Below are positions 28,382-36,797 of a stretch of DNA of 64,000 bases, one piece after another. The number at the start of each line of letters is the position of its first letter. Within the stretch, counting starts at the first letter, position 1. The notes under the pieces are model-generated. The model searched no databases and was not told where the DNA came from. It saw only the letters and a program-made list of their open reading frames with translations. The position numbers and the translations under genes are program-made. Source of the stretch: an uncultured Desulfovibrionaceae bacterium (lineage in GTDB: Bacteria > Desulfobacterota > Desulfovibrionia > Desulfovibrionales > Desulfovibrionaceae); assembly GCA_949299515.1 (NCBI GenBank), contig CASGAP010000003.1:1-64000 (forward strand), given 5' to 3'.

Positions 28382-28460
28382 TTTTCCGTTCCGCTTTGTG
28401 TTGACAGCCTGCAAAGCTTTTTGTACCGTATAAAAAAGAAATAAAGGCATTGCTGCAAGT

Positions 28461-31268
28461 ATGAGCTATCCTCTGAAAAAAACTCTGATAACCTGTCATC
28501 AAAATGCGGATTTTGACGCTTTGTGTTCGTTGTTCAGCGTTTCGCTGTTTTTCCCGGGAGCCCAGATTGTGTATCCGGGGTCGCAGGAAAAAATTGTGCA
28601 GGCTTTTGTGCATGAAGTCATTGATCCTTTGTTTTCTTATATAACCCCGAAAGAAGCGGATTATGAAAATATTGAACGGCTTGTGGTGGTGGATACGTCC
28701 CATACAAGCCGTTTGACGCATATTCAGCCTTTGCTTGACAGGCTGGGATTTAAGCAAAACTGCGATGAACTGCAGGAATGCGGCGATATCGAAATCATTG
28801 TTTTTGACCATCACCCCCAAACAAATATTAAGGCACATGGCGGCAGGATTGAGCTGGTAGGCTCCACGGCGACATTAATCTGCGAAAAAATTCAAAAAGA
28901 ATGCGAAAATATTCCCTGTGAGTTTTTGCATCTGCTCGGTCTTGGCCTGTATTCCGATACCGGGGCTTTTACCTACAATTCCGTGACTCCCCGTGAAACC
29001 AGAGTGCTCACCTGGCTTGTGGAACAGGGGTTTGAACCGGATTTTGTTACTCCTTATGTCAGCAAGCAGATTAATAAAGAACAGCTTTTTGCATTGAATG
29101 ATTTGGTGGAGTCTGCAAGGTTTTATGATATAGCCGGGATTAAATTTGCGCTGGCAAGTTCCAAGTTTGAAGAATGTTTGTATGACATAGCATCGCTGAC
29201 ACCGCTTTTTTTGGAAATTTATCCTTGTGACGTGCTCTTTATGGTGGCTGCCATGGACGGCAAAGTTCAGGTTGTCGCGCGCAGCAAGGATTATTCCGTT
29301 GACGTGGGGCAGATTATGACTTTGCTCGGCGGCGGCGGGCATGCCTATGCCGCGGCTGCCACAGTGAAAGACAAAAGTATGCACGACGTGCTGACGTTTA
29401 TCGAAAGCCAGATTATGCTTTTTTCCCATAAAGACAAGACGGTGCGCAGGTTAATGTCTGCTCCTGTCATCGGCATTGACGAAAACGACAGCATCGACGC
29501 CGCAACCGATGCCATGATGCATTACGGTTTTAAAGCCATTCCAATTTGGACAGAAAAAAACAAGCGCTGTGTGGGAATTTTGGAATACCAGACGGCAGCA
29601 AGGGCCGTTAAGCACGGTTTTGGCGGCTGCAGGGTCAGCCAGTTTATGAGCCGCAATATCCGCTGTGCCACATTGGAAACCGACCTGCAGACTCTTATGG
29701 ATATTATTATCGAAGACAGGCAGCGCCTTGTACCTATTGTTTCGTCGCACACGCTGGGCGAACAGCCCTTGAGCGAGGAAATGTATAAGGATTTGCCGGT
29801 AATCGGTGTGGTGACCAGAACAGATTTGGTGCGGCTGTTTTTGGACGAGCAAAATACGGCCCTTTCCAAGAAAAAGGCCCATAGGCTGAATAAGCGCAAT
29901 GTGCAGCGGCTTTTGCGCGTGCGTACGCCCAAAGAGTGTGTAAAGCTTTTGGAAATAGCGGGACAGCTTGCGGAGGAAATGGGTATTTCCGTGTATGTTG
30001 TGGGCGGTTTTGTGCGCGATTTGATTATGGACAGGGAAAAATGGCGCTGGCCCAATATGGATATTGATTTGGTGGTGGAAGGGGACGGCATTTTGTTTGC
30101 CCATTATCTGGCAGGCAAACTTGGGGGCCGCGTGCGCGAGCATAAAGAATTTATGACTGCCCTTGTGCTTTTTCCTTCTTCCGCGCTGGAAGACGAAACC
30201 ATGCATTTTGAATATGCCGCGCAGGAACTTCGGGTTGATGTTGCTACGGCACGGCTTGAGTATTATCTGAGTCCGGCAGTGCTGCCCACTGTGGAGCTTT
30301 CTTCTATCCGTATGGATTTAACCCGCCGGGATTTTACCATTAACGCCATGGCCATAAAACTCAATACGTCAAATTTCGGCGAACTGGAAGATTATTTTGA
30401 CGGTCAGGGCGACATTAAGCAAAAATCGATCCGTATGCTACACGCGCTCAGTTTTGTTGATGATCCTACCCGTGCCATGCGGGCAATCCGTTTTGAACAG
30501 CGCTATGATTTTAAAATCTGTATGCAGTGCGATCGTTTGATACGAAACGCCATAGCCCTGCAGGTTATGCAGAAGCTGGACGGCAAACGCATTCTTACAG
30601 AGCTTGAAATTATTTTGCATGAAGAAAATGTGCTGCAGTGTATTTTGCGTATGCAGGATTTCGGTTTGCTGAAGGAAATTCATCCGTGTCTTGAATTGAG
30701 CACTGACGAAGAAGCCGCGTTCGTTACCGAAGCGTATAAGGTTTTGGACTGGTACCGTATGCTGTATCTGCACGAAGAAATTGATGAAGTGCTGTTTTTT
30801 GTGCTGGCCATGGGCAAGGGTGTCGGTACGTCTGATATTGGGGAGCTTTTGCAGCGTTTGTGCCTGTCCGAACAGCAGACAGAAAAATATTTGGAAGTGC
30901 GTTCGCAGCTGATTGGGGTTCAGCCCAAGGTTGAAGCATGGTTTAGAAATAAGGAGCCTATGAGTGTTCTGCATCTGCTTTTGAAAAATCTCGCCATGGA
31001 AGCCGTGCTGTATATGGTTGTGCGGCTGGAGGAAATTTTGGGCGAGGAAATAAAAAAACAGCTTTCTTATTATATTTATCAGGTTCGGTATGAAAAAATA
31101 GAGCTTACCGGCAATGATATTATTGCATTGGGCGTAAAGCAGGGGCCTGTTGTGGGAACAATTCTGCAAGAGGTGCTTGCCGCTAAAATTGACGGAAAAG
31201 TTTCCGGTTATGACGAGGAAATTGCCTTTGCGCATGCGTGTGCCCGCAATGCCGCCTTGCAGGACTGA
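28461..31268 (+). CDS. DHH-CBS-tRNA nucleotidyltransferase fusion (CCA- or A-adding enzyme)
   Basis: A 935-residue multidomain protein. Residues 1-310 form a DHH phosphoesterase-like domain (NADFDALCS, VVDTSH, FDHHPQ, GGGGHAYAAA). Two CBS domains follow (about 315-460), then a class II polymerase-beta nucleotidyltransferase head (about 490-650) with VVGGFVRD, DIDLVVEG and RRDFTINAMA, and a helical RNA-binding region to the end. In bacteria with split activities, this long form adds A or CCA to tRNA 3' ends; the DHH part may degrade short RNA or pApA-type nucleotides. Whether it does the full CCA cannot be told from the sequence alone. Its own ribosome site is weak. Confidence 0.9.
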   Translation: MSYPLKKTLITCHQNADFDALCSLFSVSLFFPGAQIVYPGSQEKIVQAFVHEVIDPLFSYITPKEADYENIERLVVVDTSHTSRLTHIQPLLDRLGFKQNCDELQECGDIEIIVFDHHPQTNIKAHGGRIELVGSTATLICEKIQKECENIPCEFLHLLGLGLYSDTGAFTYNSVTPRETRVLTWLVEQGFEPDFVTPYVSKQINKEQLFALNDLVESARFYDIAGIKFALASSKFEECLYDIASLTPLFLEIYPCDVLFMVAAMDGKVQVVARSKDYSVDVGQIMTLLGGGGHAYAAAATVKDKSMHDVLTFIESQIMLFSHKDKTVRRLMSAPVIGIDENDSIDAATDAMMHYGFKAIPIWTEKNKRCVGILEYQTAARAVKHGFGGCRVSQFMSRNIRCATLETDLQTLMDIIIEDRQRLVPIVSSHTLGEQPLSEEMYKDLPVIGVVTRTDLVRLFLDEQNTALSKKKAHRLNKRNVQRLLRVRTPKECVKLLEIAGQLAEEMGISVYVVGGFVRDLIMDREKWRWPNMDIDLVVEGDGILFAHYLAGKLGGRVREHKEFMTALVLFPSSALEDETMHFEYAAQELRVDVATARLEYYLSPAVLPTVELSSIRMDLTRRDFTINAMAIKLNTSNFGELEDYFDGQGDIKQKSIRMLHALSFVDDPTRAMRAIRFEQRYDFKICMQCDRLIRNAIALQVMQKLDGKRILTELEIILHEENVLQCILRMQDFGLLKEIHPCLELSTDEEAAFVTEAYKVLDWYRMLYLHEEIDEVLFFVLAMGKGVGTSDIGELLQRLCLSEQQTEKYLEVRSQLIGVQPKVEAWFRNKEPMSVLHLLLKNLAMEAVLYMVVRLEEILGEEIKKQLSYYIYQVRYEKIELTGNDIIALGVKQGPVVGTILQEVLAAKIDGKVSGYDEEIAFAHACARNAALQD

Positions 31269-31308
31269 ATATCAAGGGATCAGTCATAATTGCTGACAGG
31301 GGAAATAT

Positions 31309-32511
31309 ATGGAAGCAGAAGCGTTTTATGAACTGTGCCAGCTGAAATATCGGCAGAAAATTTTAGATATTAAAAAGCGGGCTGCAGAGGGCAGAAAAAT
31401 CCGTGTGGGATTTTTTATGCATTTTTTGCCGGCTTTTGCTTCTGTGCTATATGATGTTTTTAAAAAAGACCCGGTATTCAGCGTAAAAATTGTTTTTCAG
31501 GCAAGTATCTTTCGTGACGATTATCAGGCGGATCTTGAAAAGGCCCGGCAGCTGTACGGCAAAGAAAATGTCCTGACTTCTTTTTCAGAAAGCGGCGGTT
31601 TCAGAAATTTCGATAATTATTTTGATATAATTATTTTTGGCGCCGGTTATGACAGCATTGTCCCGAAAGAACAAAAAATGGAACATTTTGCCGAACTTGG
31701 CATTTTAACCGTGTATATTCCTTACGGCCTGCTGGTTTCCAATACCATGCTGGATGTTTTCAGAAAAGGCCGCGCAATGAACTGCCTGTGGCGCTATTAT
31801 TTGGATACCAAGGCAACATATGAAGAATATCTGCGGCATTCTGTCATGAAGGACAGGAACGGACGGTTTTTGGGGTATCCGAAAATGGACAGGCTTCCGG
31901 AGCTTTCCGCTGCGCCGAGAGGGCGGAAAAGAGTTATCATTGCTTCGCATCACAGTATTTTTGAAGATGTCGGGGTACGTTTTTCCTGTTTTTTGCGGTA
32001 TTATGATTTTTTTATCCGTCTGGCCAAAATGTATCCGGAAACAGACTTTGTTTTTCGTCCGCACCCTGCATGGGAAAATTCTCTGCGCAGATATTGGCCG
32101 CAGGCTATGATTGACGAGTATTACCAAAGGATTGAGGAACAGCCCAATATGTTTTTGCATACCGATCCCGATTATTTCGGTTTATTTTCGGTTTCTCATG
32201 CCATGATTAATGACTGCGGTTCGTATTTGGGGGAATATATGTATACCGGCAGGCCCCTTTGTTTTCTTTCCAAAGGAAAAATTCAGGACAGAATGAATTA
32301 TAATGAACATTTTGCCCAGCAATGCATTAAACACCATTATTCCGCAGTCTGTGAATTGGAAATTTTTGCTTTTATCGAAGACGTGGTTTTGAAGGGAAAT
32401 GATGTGATGAAAGAAGCGCGTATGGCTTTTTTTGAAAAGGAAGTCAGGGGATATTGGCCGCATTCTTCGGAATGTATTTATCAAGATATTAAAAATGCGG
32501 TTTTGGGATAA
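31309..32511 (+). CDS. CDP-glycerol glycerophosphotransferase-like enzyme
   Basis: A 400-residue protein with the GT-B-like fold of TagB/TagF enzymes. The FVFRPHPAWEN segment and the later INDCGSYLGEYMYTGRPLCFL segment correspond to the conserved HP and SS...E motifs that bind the CDP-linked donor. Members transfer glycerol-phosphate or related groups onto lipid-linked sugars, including in Gram-negative capsules and O-antigens. No signal or membrane segment is seen. It is followed after three bases by the phosphatase, cytidylyltransferase-like and methyltransferase genes. The donor is inferred, not shown. Confidence 0.75.
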   Translation: MEAEAFYELCQLKYRQKILDIKKRAAEGRKIRVGFFMHFLPAFASVLYDVFKKDPVFSVKIVFQASIFRDDYQADLEKARQLYGKENVLTSFSESGGFRNFDNYFDIIIFGAGYDSIVPKEQKMEHFAELGILTVYIPYGLLVSNTMLDVFRKGRAMNCLWRYYLDTKATYEEYLRHSVMKDRNGRFLGYPKMDRLPELSAAPRGRKRVIIASHHSIFEDVGVRFSCFLRYYDFFIRLAKMYPETDFVFRPHPAWENSLRRYWPQAMIDEYYQRIEEQPNMFLHTDPDYFGLFSVSHAMINDCGSYLGEYMYTGRPLCFLSKGKIQDRMNYNEHFAQQCIKHHYSAVCELEIFAFIEDVVLKGNDVMKEARMAFFEKEVRGYWPHSSECIYQDIKNAVLG

Positions 32512-32514
32512 AAA

Positions 32515-33114
32515 ATGGTCAGATTTATCTTTGATTTGGACGGTACGCTGACAACCTGCGAAACATTGCCGGTTATTTCCGACCATTTTGCCTTGCAGGA
32601 AAAAATTGCGGATTTGACCAGGCTGACAGTGCAGGGCAATATTCCGTTTATCGAATCCTTTATCCGCAGAGTAGGCGTTTTGGGAAAATGTTCAGTTTCG
32701 CAGATTTCGGATTTGCTGGAAAAAGTTCCTTTGCACGAAAAAATTTGTGCGTTTATTGCGGAAAATCCCGAACACTGTGTTATTGCAACCGGCAATTTAT
32801 ACTGTTGGGTGGATAAGCTTGTCCGCAGAATAGGCTGTCAGGCATTTTGCTCCGAAGCTGTGGTGCAGGAAGATAGTGTAACCAAGATATCCTCAATTCT
32901 GAAAAAAGAATCGCTGGTGACGTTTTACAGGGACAGGGGAGATACCGTTGTTTTTATCGGTGACGGGAATAATGATATGGAGGCCATGCGGCTTGCCGAT
33001 GTGGCCATCGCCGCAGGGCTTATTCATTTTCCGGCTCACAGTATTCTGACTGTGGCGGATTATGCTGTTTATGATGAGGGGGCGTTATGCCGTTTGCTCG
33101 GTCAGTTATTATAA
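32515..33114 (+). CDS. HAD-family phosphatase (PSPase-like, subclass IB)
   Basis: A 199-residue HAD hydrolase. Motif I DLDGTLT carries the nucleophile, motif II is IATGN, and motif IV is GDGNNDMEAM. A helical cap sits between motifs I and II, as in phosphoserine phosphatase. In this cluster it may remove phosphate from a small precursor such as a phosphorylated polyol or amino alcohol before or after activation. It overlaps the next gene by 28 bases, evidence of tight coupling. The substrate cannot be read from the sequence. Confidence 0.82.
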   Translation: MVRFIFDLDGTLTTCETLPVISDHFALQEKIADLTRLTVQGNIPFIESFIRRVGVLGKCSVSQISDLLEKVPLHEKICAFIAENPEHCVIATGNLYCWVDKLVRRIGCQAFCSEAVVQEDSVTKISSILKKESLVTFYRDRGDTVVFIGDGNNDMEAMRLADVAIAAGLIHFPAHSILTVADYAVYDEGALCRLLGQLL

Positions 33115-33737
33115 GTTGTGCCGGCATAGGTTCCCGTCTGGGACTCGGTACGACTAAAGCGCTTATCGAGATTAATGGAAAAACTCTGATACGCTGGCAG
33201 CTGGAACAGTTTTGCGATGTGGAAGATGTGCGGGTTGTTGTCGGTTTTCAGGCGCAGGATGTTATCGATGAGGTTCTTTCTTACAGGAAAGATGTTATTT
33301 TTGTTTATAATCACAATTATTTTGAAACCAAAACCGGTGCCAGTTATTATCTTGGGGCAAGACACGGCAACGAATACGCTTTTGAATATGACGGCGATTT
33401 GCTTGTTCACCCGGACGATATAAAAATGCTGCTGGAAACGGAAGGCGAATGGATTGCATATTCCGATAAAATGTCTGACGATGCGGTATATGTTCGGCTG
33501 AACGGACGGGGAGAGGTTACTGCTTTTTCAAAGGAACTGGGAGGTTTTGAGTGGACGGGCCCTTGCTGCATACAAAAAAATAAACTGAAATACCTTTCCG
33601 GAAATGTCTATAATCAGCTGGAGCCGTATTTGCCTATGCGGGGTATAAAAATCCGTGCCTGTGACATTGATACGTATGACGATTACCAGCGGGCACTGGT
33701 TTGGACAAAAGAAAATTTTGCTGGAACTTGGAAATGA
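33087..33737 (+). CDS. Nucleotidyltransferase (LicC/MobA-like, probable cytidylyltransferase)
   Basis: A 216-residue GT-A-fold nucleotidyltransferase. The glycine-rich ISCAGIGSRLGLGTTKAL loop binds the nucleotide and YDGDLLVHPDD provides the metal-binding Asp. The family activates phosphocholine, phosphoethanolamine or sugar phosphates with CTP or another NTP. With a CDP-glycerol-type transferase nearby, a CDP-alcohol product is the simplest reading. The start overlaps the HAD gene and the stop overlaps the methyltransferase start (ATGA). Substrate not determined. Confidence 0.8.
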   Translation: MPFARSVIISCAGIGSRLGLGTTKALIEINGKTLIRWQLEQFCDVEDVRVVVGFQAQDVIDEVLSYRKDVIFVYNHNYFETKTGASYYLGARHGNEYAFEYDGDLLVHPDDIKMLLETEGEWIAYSDKMSDDAVYVRLNGRGEVTAFSKELGGFEWTGPCCIQKNKLKYLSGNVYNQLEPYLPMRGIKIRACDIDTYDDYQRALVWTKENFAGTWK

Positions 33738-34369
33738 ACGAAAAGGTTTTGGAGTTTTTTGCCGGGTTGGCACAAAGGGAAAATGTGTCTCGGACTGCGG
33801 TTAAATTTTCGGATAAAAATGATTTTACTTCGTATGATGCCGAATTTATTTTGGGGTTTGTTTCCGCTGATTCACAGCTGTTGGATATGGGGGCGGGGAC
33901 AGGACTTATTGTCAATAAATTGTATGATAAAGTACGGTATATCGAAGCCGTGGAGCCTTTTGAAGCATATTCCCGGTTTATTGTCCGGGCGGATAATGTG
34001 CATATCGTCAATGCTACCCATGAAACATATACGATAAGAAAACAGTTTGATTTTCTTTTGTGTTTTGGGTTTTGTCAGTATCTGAACGCACGGGAAGCAG
34101 GGGATTTTTATAAAAAATTTTATCATGCCTTAAAAGACGGAGGAAAAATTTTGGTAAAAAATCAGTTTGGCGTGTCGGAAGATGTTACGGTCGACAGCTT
34201 TTCTGAAGAAATCAAAACCGTATATTTTTCCGAATACAGAACGCTGGAACACGAGCAAAAACTTTTGTCAGAAGCCGGATTTAAGCATTTTGAAGTTATT
34301 GATATTTATCCTTCCGAATGCAGCCGCTGGGATAATACGCATTATTATGCAGTCGTTGCTGAAAAATAA
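33734..34369 (+). CDS. SAM-dependent methyltransferase
   Basis: A 211-residue class I methyltransferase. Motif I is LLDMGAGTG near residue 47, followed by the post-I acidic segment (IEAVEPF). The ATG at 33734 overlaps the previous stop as ATGA, so this start is favoured over one 11 codons earlier. It is the last gene in the cluster. It might methylate the transferred head group (for example ethanolamine towards choline) or a sugar; neither can be shown here. Confidence 0.75.
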   Translation: MNEKVLEFFAGLAQRENVSRTAVKFSDKNDFTSYDAEFILGFVSADSQLLDMGAGTGLIVNKLYDKVRYIEAVEPFEAYSRFIVRADNVHIVNATHETYTIRKQFDFLLCFGFCQYLNAREAGDFYKKFYHALKDGGKILVKNQFGVSEDVTVDSFSEEIKTVYFSEYRTLEHEQKLLSEAGFKHFEVIDIYPSECSRWDNTHYYAVVAEK

Positions 34370-34442
34370 CGGCAAAGCGGAAATTTTAATTGTCGCTTTT
34401 TGGGGATTTGATTTTCTCCGGGTTTTAATGGTAAAATAATAC

Positions 34443-34470
34443 TTGACTTTTTATAAAACAATGCTAATTT
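34443..34470 (+). promoter_or_regulatory. Likely sigma-70 promoter of tRNA-Met
   Basis: TTGACT at 34443-34448 and TAATTT at 34465-34470 are separated by 16 bases. The mature tRNA begins 12 bases after the -10 element, which fits a short leader. Confidence 0.55.
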
Positions 34471-34481
34471 ATTTGCTTGCG

Positions 34482-34558
34482 TGGGACCTTAGCTCAGTTG
34501 GCAGAGCTACCGGCTCATAACCGGTTGGTCGCAAGTTCAACCCTTGCAGGTCCCACCA
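34482..34558 (+). tRNA. tRNA-Met (CAT anticodon), elongator type
   Basis: A 77-base cloverleaf with encoded CCA. The acceptor arms TGGGACC (34482-34488) and GGTCCCA (34549-34555) pair fully, unlike an initiator. The anticodon CAT lies at 34516-34518 between CCGG/CCGG stem strands, and a T-arm GCAAGTTCAACCCTTGC is present. CAT could also be a lysidine-modified tRNA-Ile, but the sequence fits elongator tRNA-Met better. Confidence 0.92.
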
Positions 34559-34567
34559 TATATTTCA

Positions 34568-34604
34568 AGGACTTATGGAGCAATGCTCATAAGTCCTCTT
34601 TTTG
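34568..34604 (+). terminator. tRNA-Met terminator
   Basis: A stem of 13 pairs with one bulge (34568-34581 with 34585-34597) is followed by CTTTTTG. It lies 10 bases after the tRNA. A second shorter hairpin with a TTTTATT tail (34624-34646) may act as a backup. Confidence 0.85.
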
Positions 34605-34646
34605 TTTTGCGACAGCAAAAGAAAAAGCCTCAAACGAGGCTTTTAT

Positions 34647-35029
34647 TGTATCTCAAATATAGTAAAAAAATAAGTGCTGTTTTCTTGTACGTTCACCATC
34701 CTTATTTAGTTGGCATTGAGCCGATTTATTATATCCCCTCAGGTCAGACCAATTTACAATAAATATCTGCTCAATGCCAAATTCATAAGGTTAATCAACT
34801 TTGCGCGGCAAAGTATCATAACAACCATAACAATACGTACTAATTTGCAAATTGCATACCAAATATCAAACAAACAATTTCAAATAGTTATAACATGATG
34901 TTTGTATGCTGTGAGTATTTTTGTTACATTGCAGTTTAAATACTGTAACTTTTTTACACGGTTTGCTGTAAATTTTATTGCTTGCAAAGCGTTTTAAATG
35001 TAATTAATAAATCTGTAGAGGTCGAGAAA
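34647..35029. other. AT-rich intergenic region
   Basis: About 380 bases with no convincing gene. The only feature is a dyad, GTTACA at 34923-34928 and TGTAAC at 34944-34949 (15-base spacer), some 80 bases before the TauE/SafE start. It may be an operator; no regulator can be assigned. Confidence 0.5.
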
Positions 35030-35770
35030 ATGGATTATTTGTTTTTTGTCTGTATCTGGGCTGCAGCTGGTTTTGTTAATGGCATAAGCGGTATGGGCGC
35101 AGCGCTTATGGCTGTGCCGCTGATGACACTTTTTATGGATATTCGGCTGATTGTACCGCTTTCCTGCATATTGGTAACGGTTCTTTCGTCTACTTTGGCA
35201 ATAAAATACCGGCAGGAGTTTCATGTGCGCATTGTTTTGCCTGCTCTTTTGGGGGCAGTGCCGGGGGCTGTGCTCGGAACTGCTGTTCTTAAAACTGTAT
35301 CGCCGGTGATACTTGAAGTGGTAATGGCTGTATTTTTGATTAGTTATGTGCTGTGGAGTTTTTGCCGCAGCTTTTCTGTCAGCGAAGAAAGAAACAGCAC
35401 GGCGCTGGGGGCAGTGTGCGGATTTTTTTCCGGTTTTTTCGGTTCTACTATTTCTTTTACCGGGCCGCCGCTGGCAATATATATTTTATATACGGGCTGG
35501 AAACAGCAAAAAGCTTTGGGTGCGCTTGGGTCTGCTTTGATTATTATTACCGGCACCAGTTGTCTGAGCCATTATGCGGCCGGATTGTATACTTCTGAAT
35601 TTATAACTTATCTTTGTATCGGCGCACCGGCCGGAATTGCCGGAATGCTGGCGTCTTTTCCATTTATAAAATATATTACGCAGGAAACGTTCAGAAAAAT
35701 TTTATTGCTGGTAATCGGTTTTGCAGGTTTTGTCTGTCTTGGCCGTGTAATGATGCATTTTTTCAGCTGA
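35030..35770 (+). CDS. TauE/SafE family sulfite/anion exporter-like membrane protein
   Basis: A 246-residue protein with about seven or eight membrane segments. The N-terminal GFVNGISGMGAALMAVPL and the second-half FFSGFFGSTISFTGPPLAIY are the two internally repeated glycine-rich signatures of TauE/SafE. Members export sulfite, sulfoacetate or other small anions produced in sulfonate metabolism; the real substrate here is unknown. The start at 35030 follows AGAGG; the earlier ATG has no site. It stands alone and converges on queH, overlapping its tail by eight bases. Confidence 0.85.
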   Translation: MDYLFFVCIWAAAGFVNGISGMGAALMAVPLMTLFMDIRLIVPLSCILVTVLSSTLAIKYRQEFHVRIVLPALLGAVPGAVLGTAVLKTVSPVILEVVMAVFLISYVLWSFCRSFSVSEERNSTALGAVCGFFSGFFGSTISFTGPPLAIYILYTGWKQQKALGALGSALIIITGTSCLSHYAAGLYTSEFITYLCIGAPAGIAGMLASFPFIKYITQETFRKILLLVIGFAGFVCLGRVMMHFFS

Positions 35771-36602
35771 GTTTTTTCTGCAGTTTTTCGTACTCGCGTT
35801 TTGCCATATGTTCCAGGCTTTCCAGACGGCTCAGAACGCAGCCGCACCATTTTTGCCTGTAGATATTAAGTTCTTTGGATTTTTCTATGCCTTGCTGCCA
35901 AAAATTCCGAAAATCCGCATAGTAAAAATGCAGGGCAGTTTCACTGCCGCGGTTGGCAAGGTTGACGGCGTTTTCAATGGTTGTGCAGATATCCTCGTGG
36001 TTTTGGTATTTGGAATAGAGAAGGCTTGAGGTAAAATTGCCGCAGCCCTGTTCTTTTGCATAGAACACGCTTTGCACCATGCGTTCTTTATAGCATTCTT
36101 TGCAGCGTTCCTGTTCCTTGTACGTGCTTAAATGCCGCACAAAGGCATAGCTGTCCACGGCCAGGAGTGCGCGTACAAGTTCTGCATCGGCGTTTTCAAT
36201 ATGGGCTTTGTCGGCATAAATGCATAAATTTTCAAACATTTCTCCGGGAAAAAGCTCGGCATAGGCTTTCCATTTGGCAAGAATTTTTTCTATGGCCTGC
36301 CGCATAAGAGGGGCTGGCTGAAAAATTTCGTTTTTTCCTTCTCTTAAAGCATTTATATTCAGCGGCTTATCTTCTTGTCTGACTGCTTTAAAAAAATTTT
36401 CGTTGCTGCCAGCCGTGAGCGGCACGCGATAATGCTCCGCGACCTGCCGCATGGCCGCAAGGCGCAGAAAATATTCTTTTTGCGGGTGAATGTTCGGATT
36501 ATAGTAAAATACCGCGGGTTCAAAATCATTTTTTTGCAGGTATTCTATGCACATGGCGGAACAGGGACCGCAGCAGGCATGGAGCAGGATTTTTTTGTTC
36601 AT
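35763..36602 (-). CDS. queH: Epoxyqueuosine reductase QueH, long form
   Basis: A 279-residue QueH (DUF208) protein. The cysteine pair in HACCGPCS, the RCKECYKERM block, and YRQKWCGCVLS near the C-terminus are the metal-site motifs for the last step of queuosine synthesis in tRNA. Typical QueH proteins have about 190-220 residues; this one has an extra stretch around residues 70-140 before RCKECY. The ATG at 36602 starts directly at the conserved part. The gene diverges from the ligase at 36798. Confidence 0.88.
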   Translation of the reverse strand: MNKKILLHACCGPCSAMCIEYLQKNDFEPAVFYYNPNIHPQKEYFLRLAAMRQVAEHYRVPLTAGSNENFFKAVRQEDKPLNINALREGKNEIFQPAPLMRQAIEKILAKWKAYAELFPGEMFENLCIYADKAHIENADAELVRALLAVDSYAFVRHLSTYKEQERCKECYKERMVQSVFYAKEQGCGNFTSSLLYSKYQNHEDICTTIENAVNLANRGSETALHFYYADFRNFWQQGIEKSKELNIYRQKWCGCVLSRLESLEHMAKREYEKLQKKLS

Positions 36603-36741
36603 GGAAAAACCGGTCTTATGTTGCTGAAAATTATTATATGCAATATCAATTGGTTATACCGTAGCGTATTTCCCAAAAAAAGGCAATATTTGTAAAAATT
36701 GTATATAACATATTGAAATTTTGAAACAAATAAAAAAGTTC

Positions 36742-36770
36742 TTGCATTTTGCTTTTAACGTATGTATAGT
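36742..36770 (+). promoter_or_regulatory. Sigma-70 promoter of the PaaK-like gene
   Basis: TTGCAT (36742-36747) and TATAGT (36765-36770) have the ideal 17-base spacing. They lie 28 bases before the ATG of the ligase gene. Confidence 0.6.
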
Positions 36771-36797
36771 GCTTGCATAATTCAAAGTGAGGTTGCC

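Noticed and set aside
28875-31235. Long minus-strand frames of 184-265 codons
   Set aside because: They are antisense shadows of the DHH-CBS-nucleotidyltransferase gene, with Cys/His/Asn-rich composition unlike real proteins.
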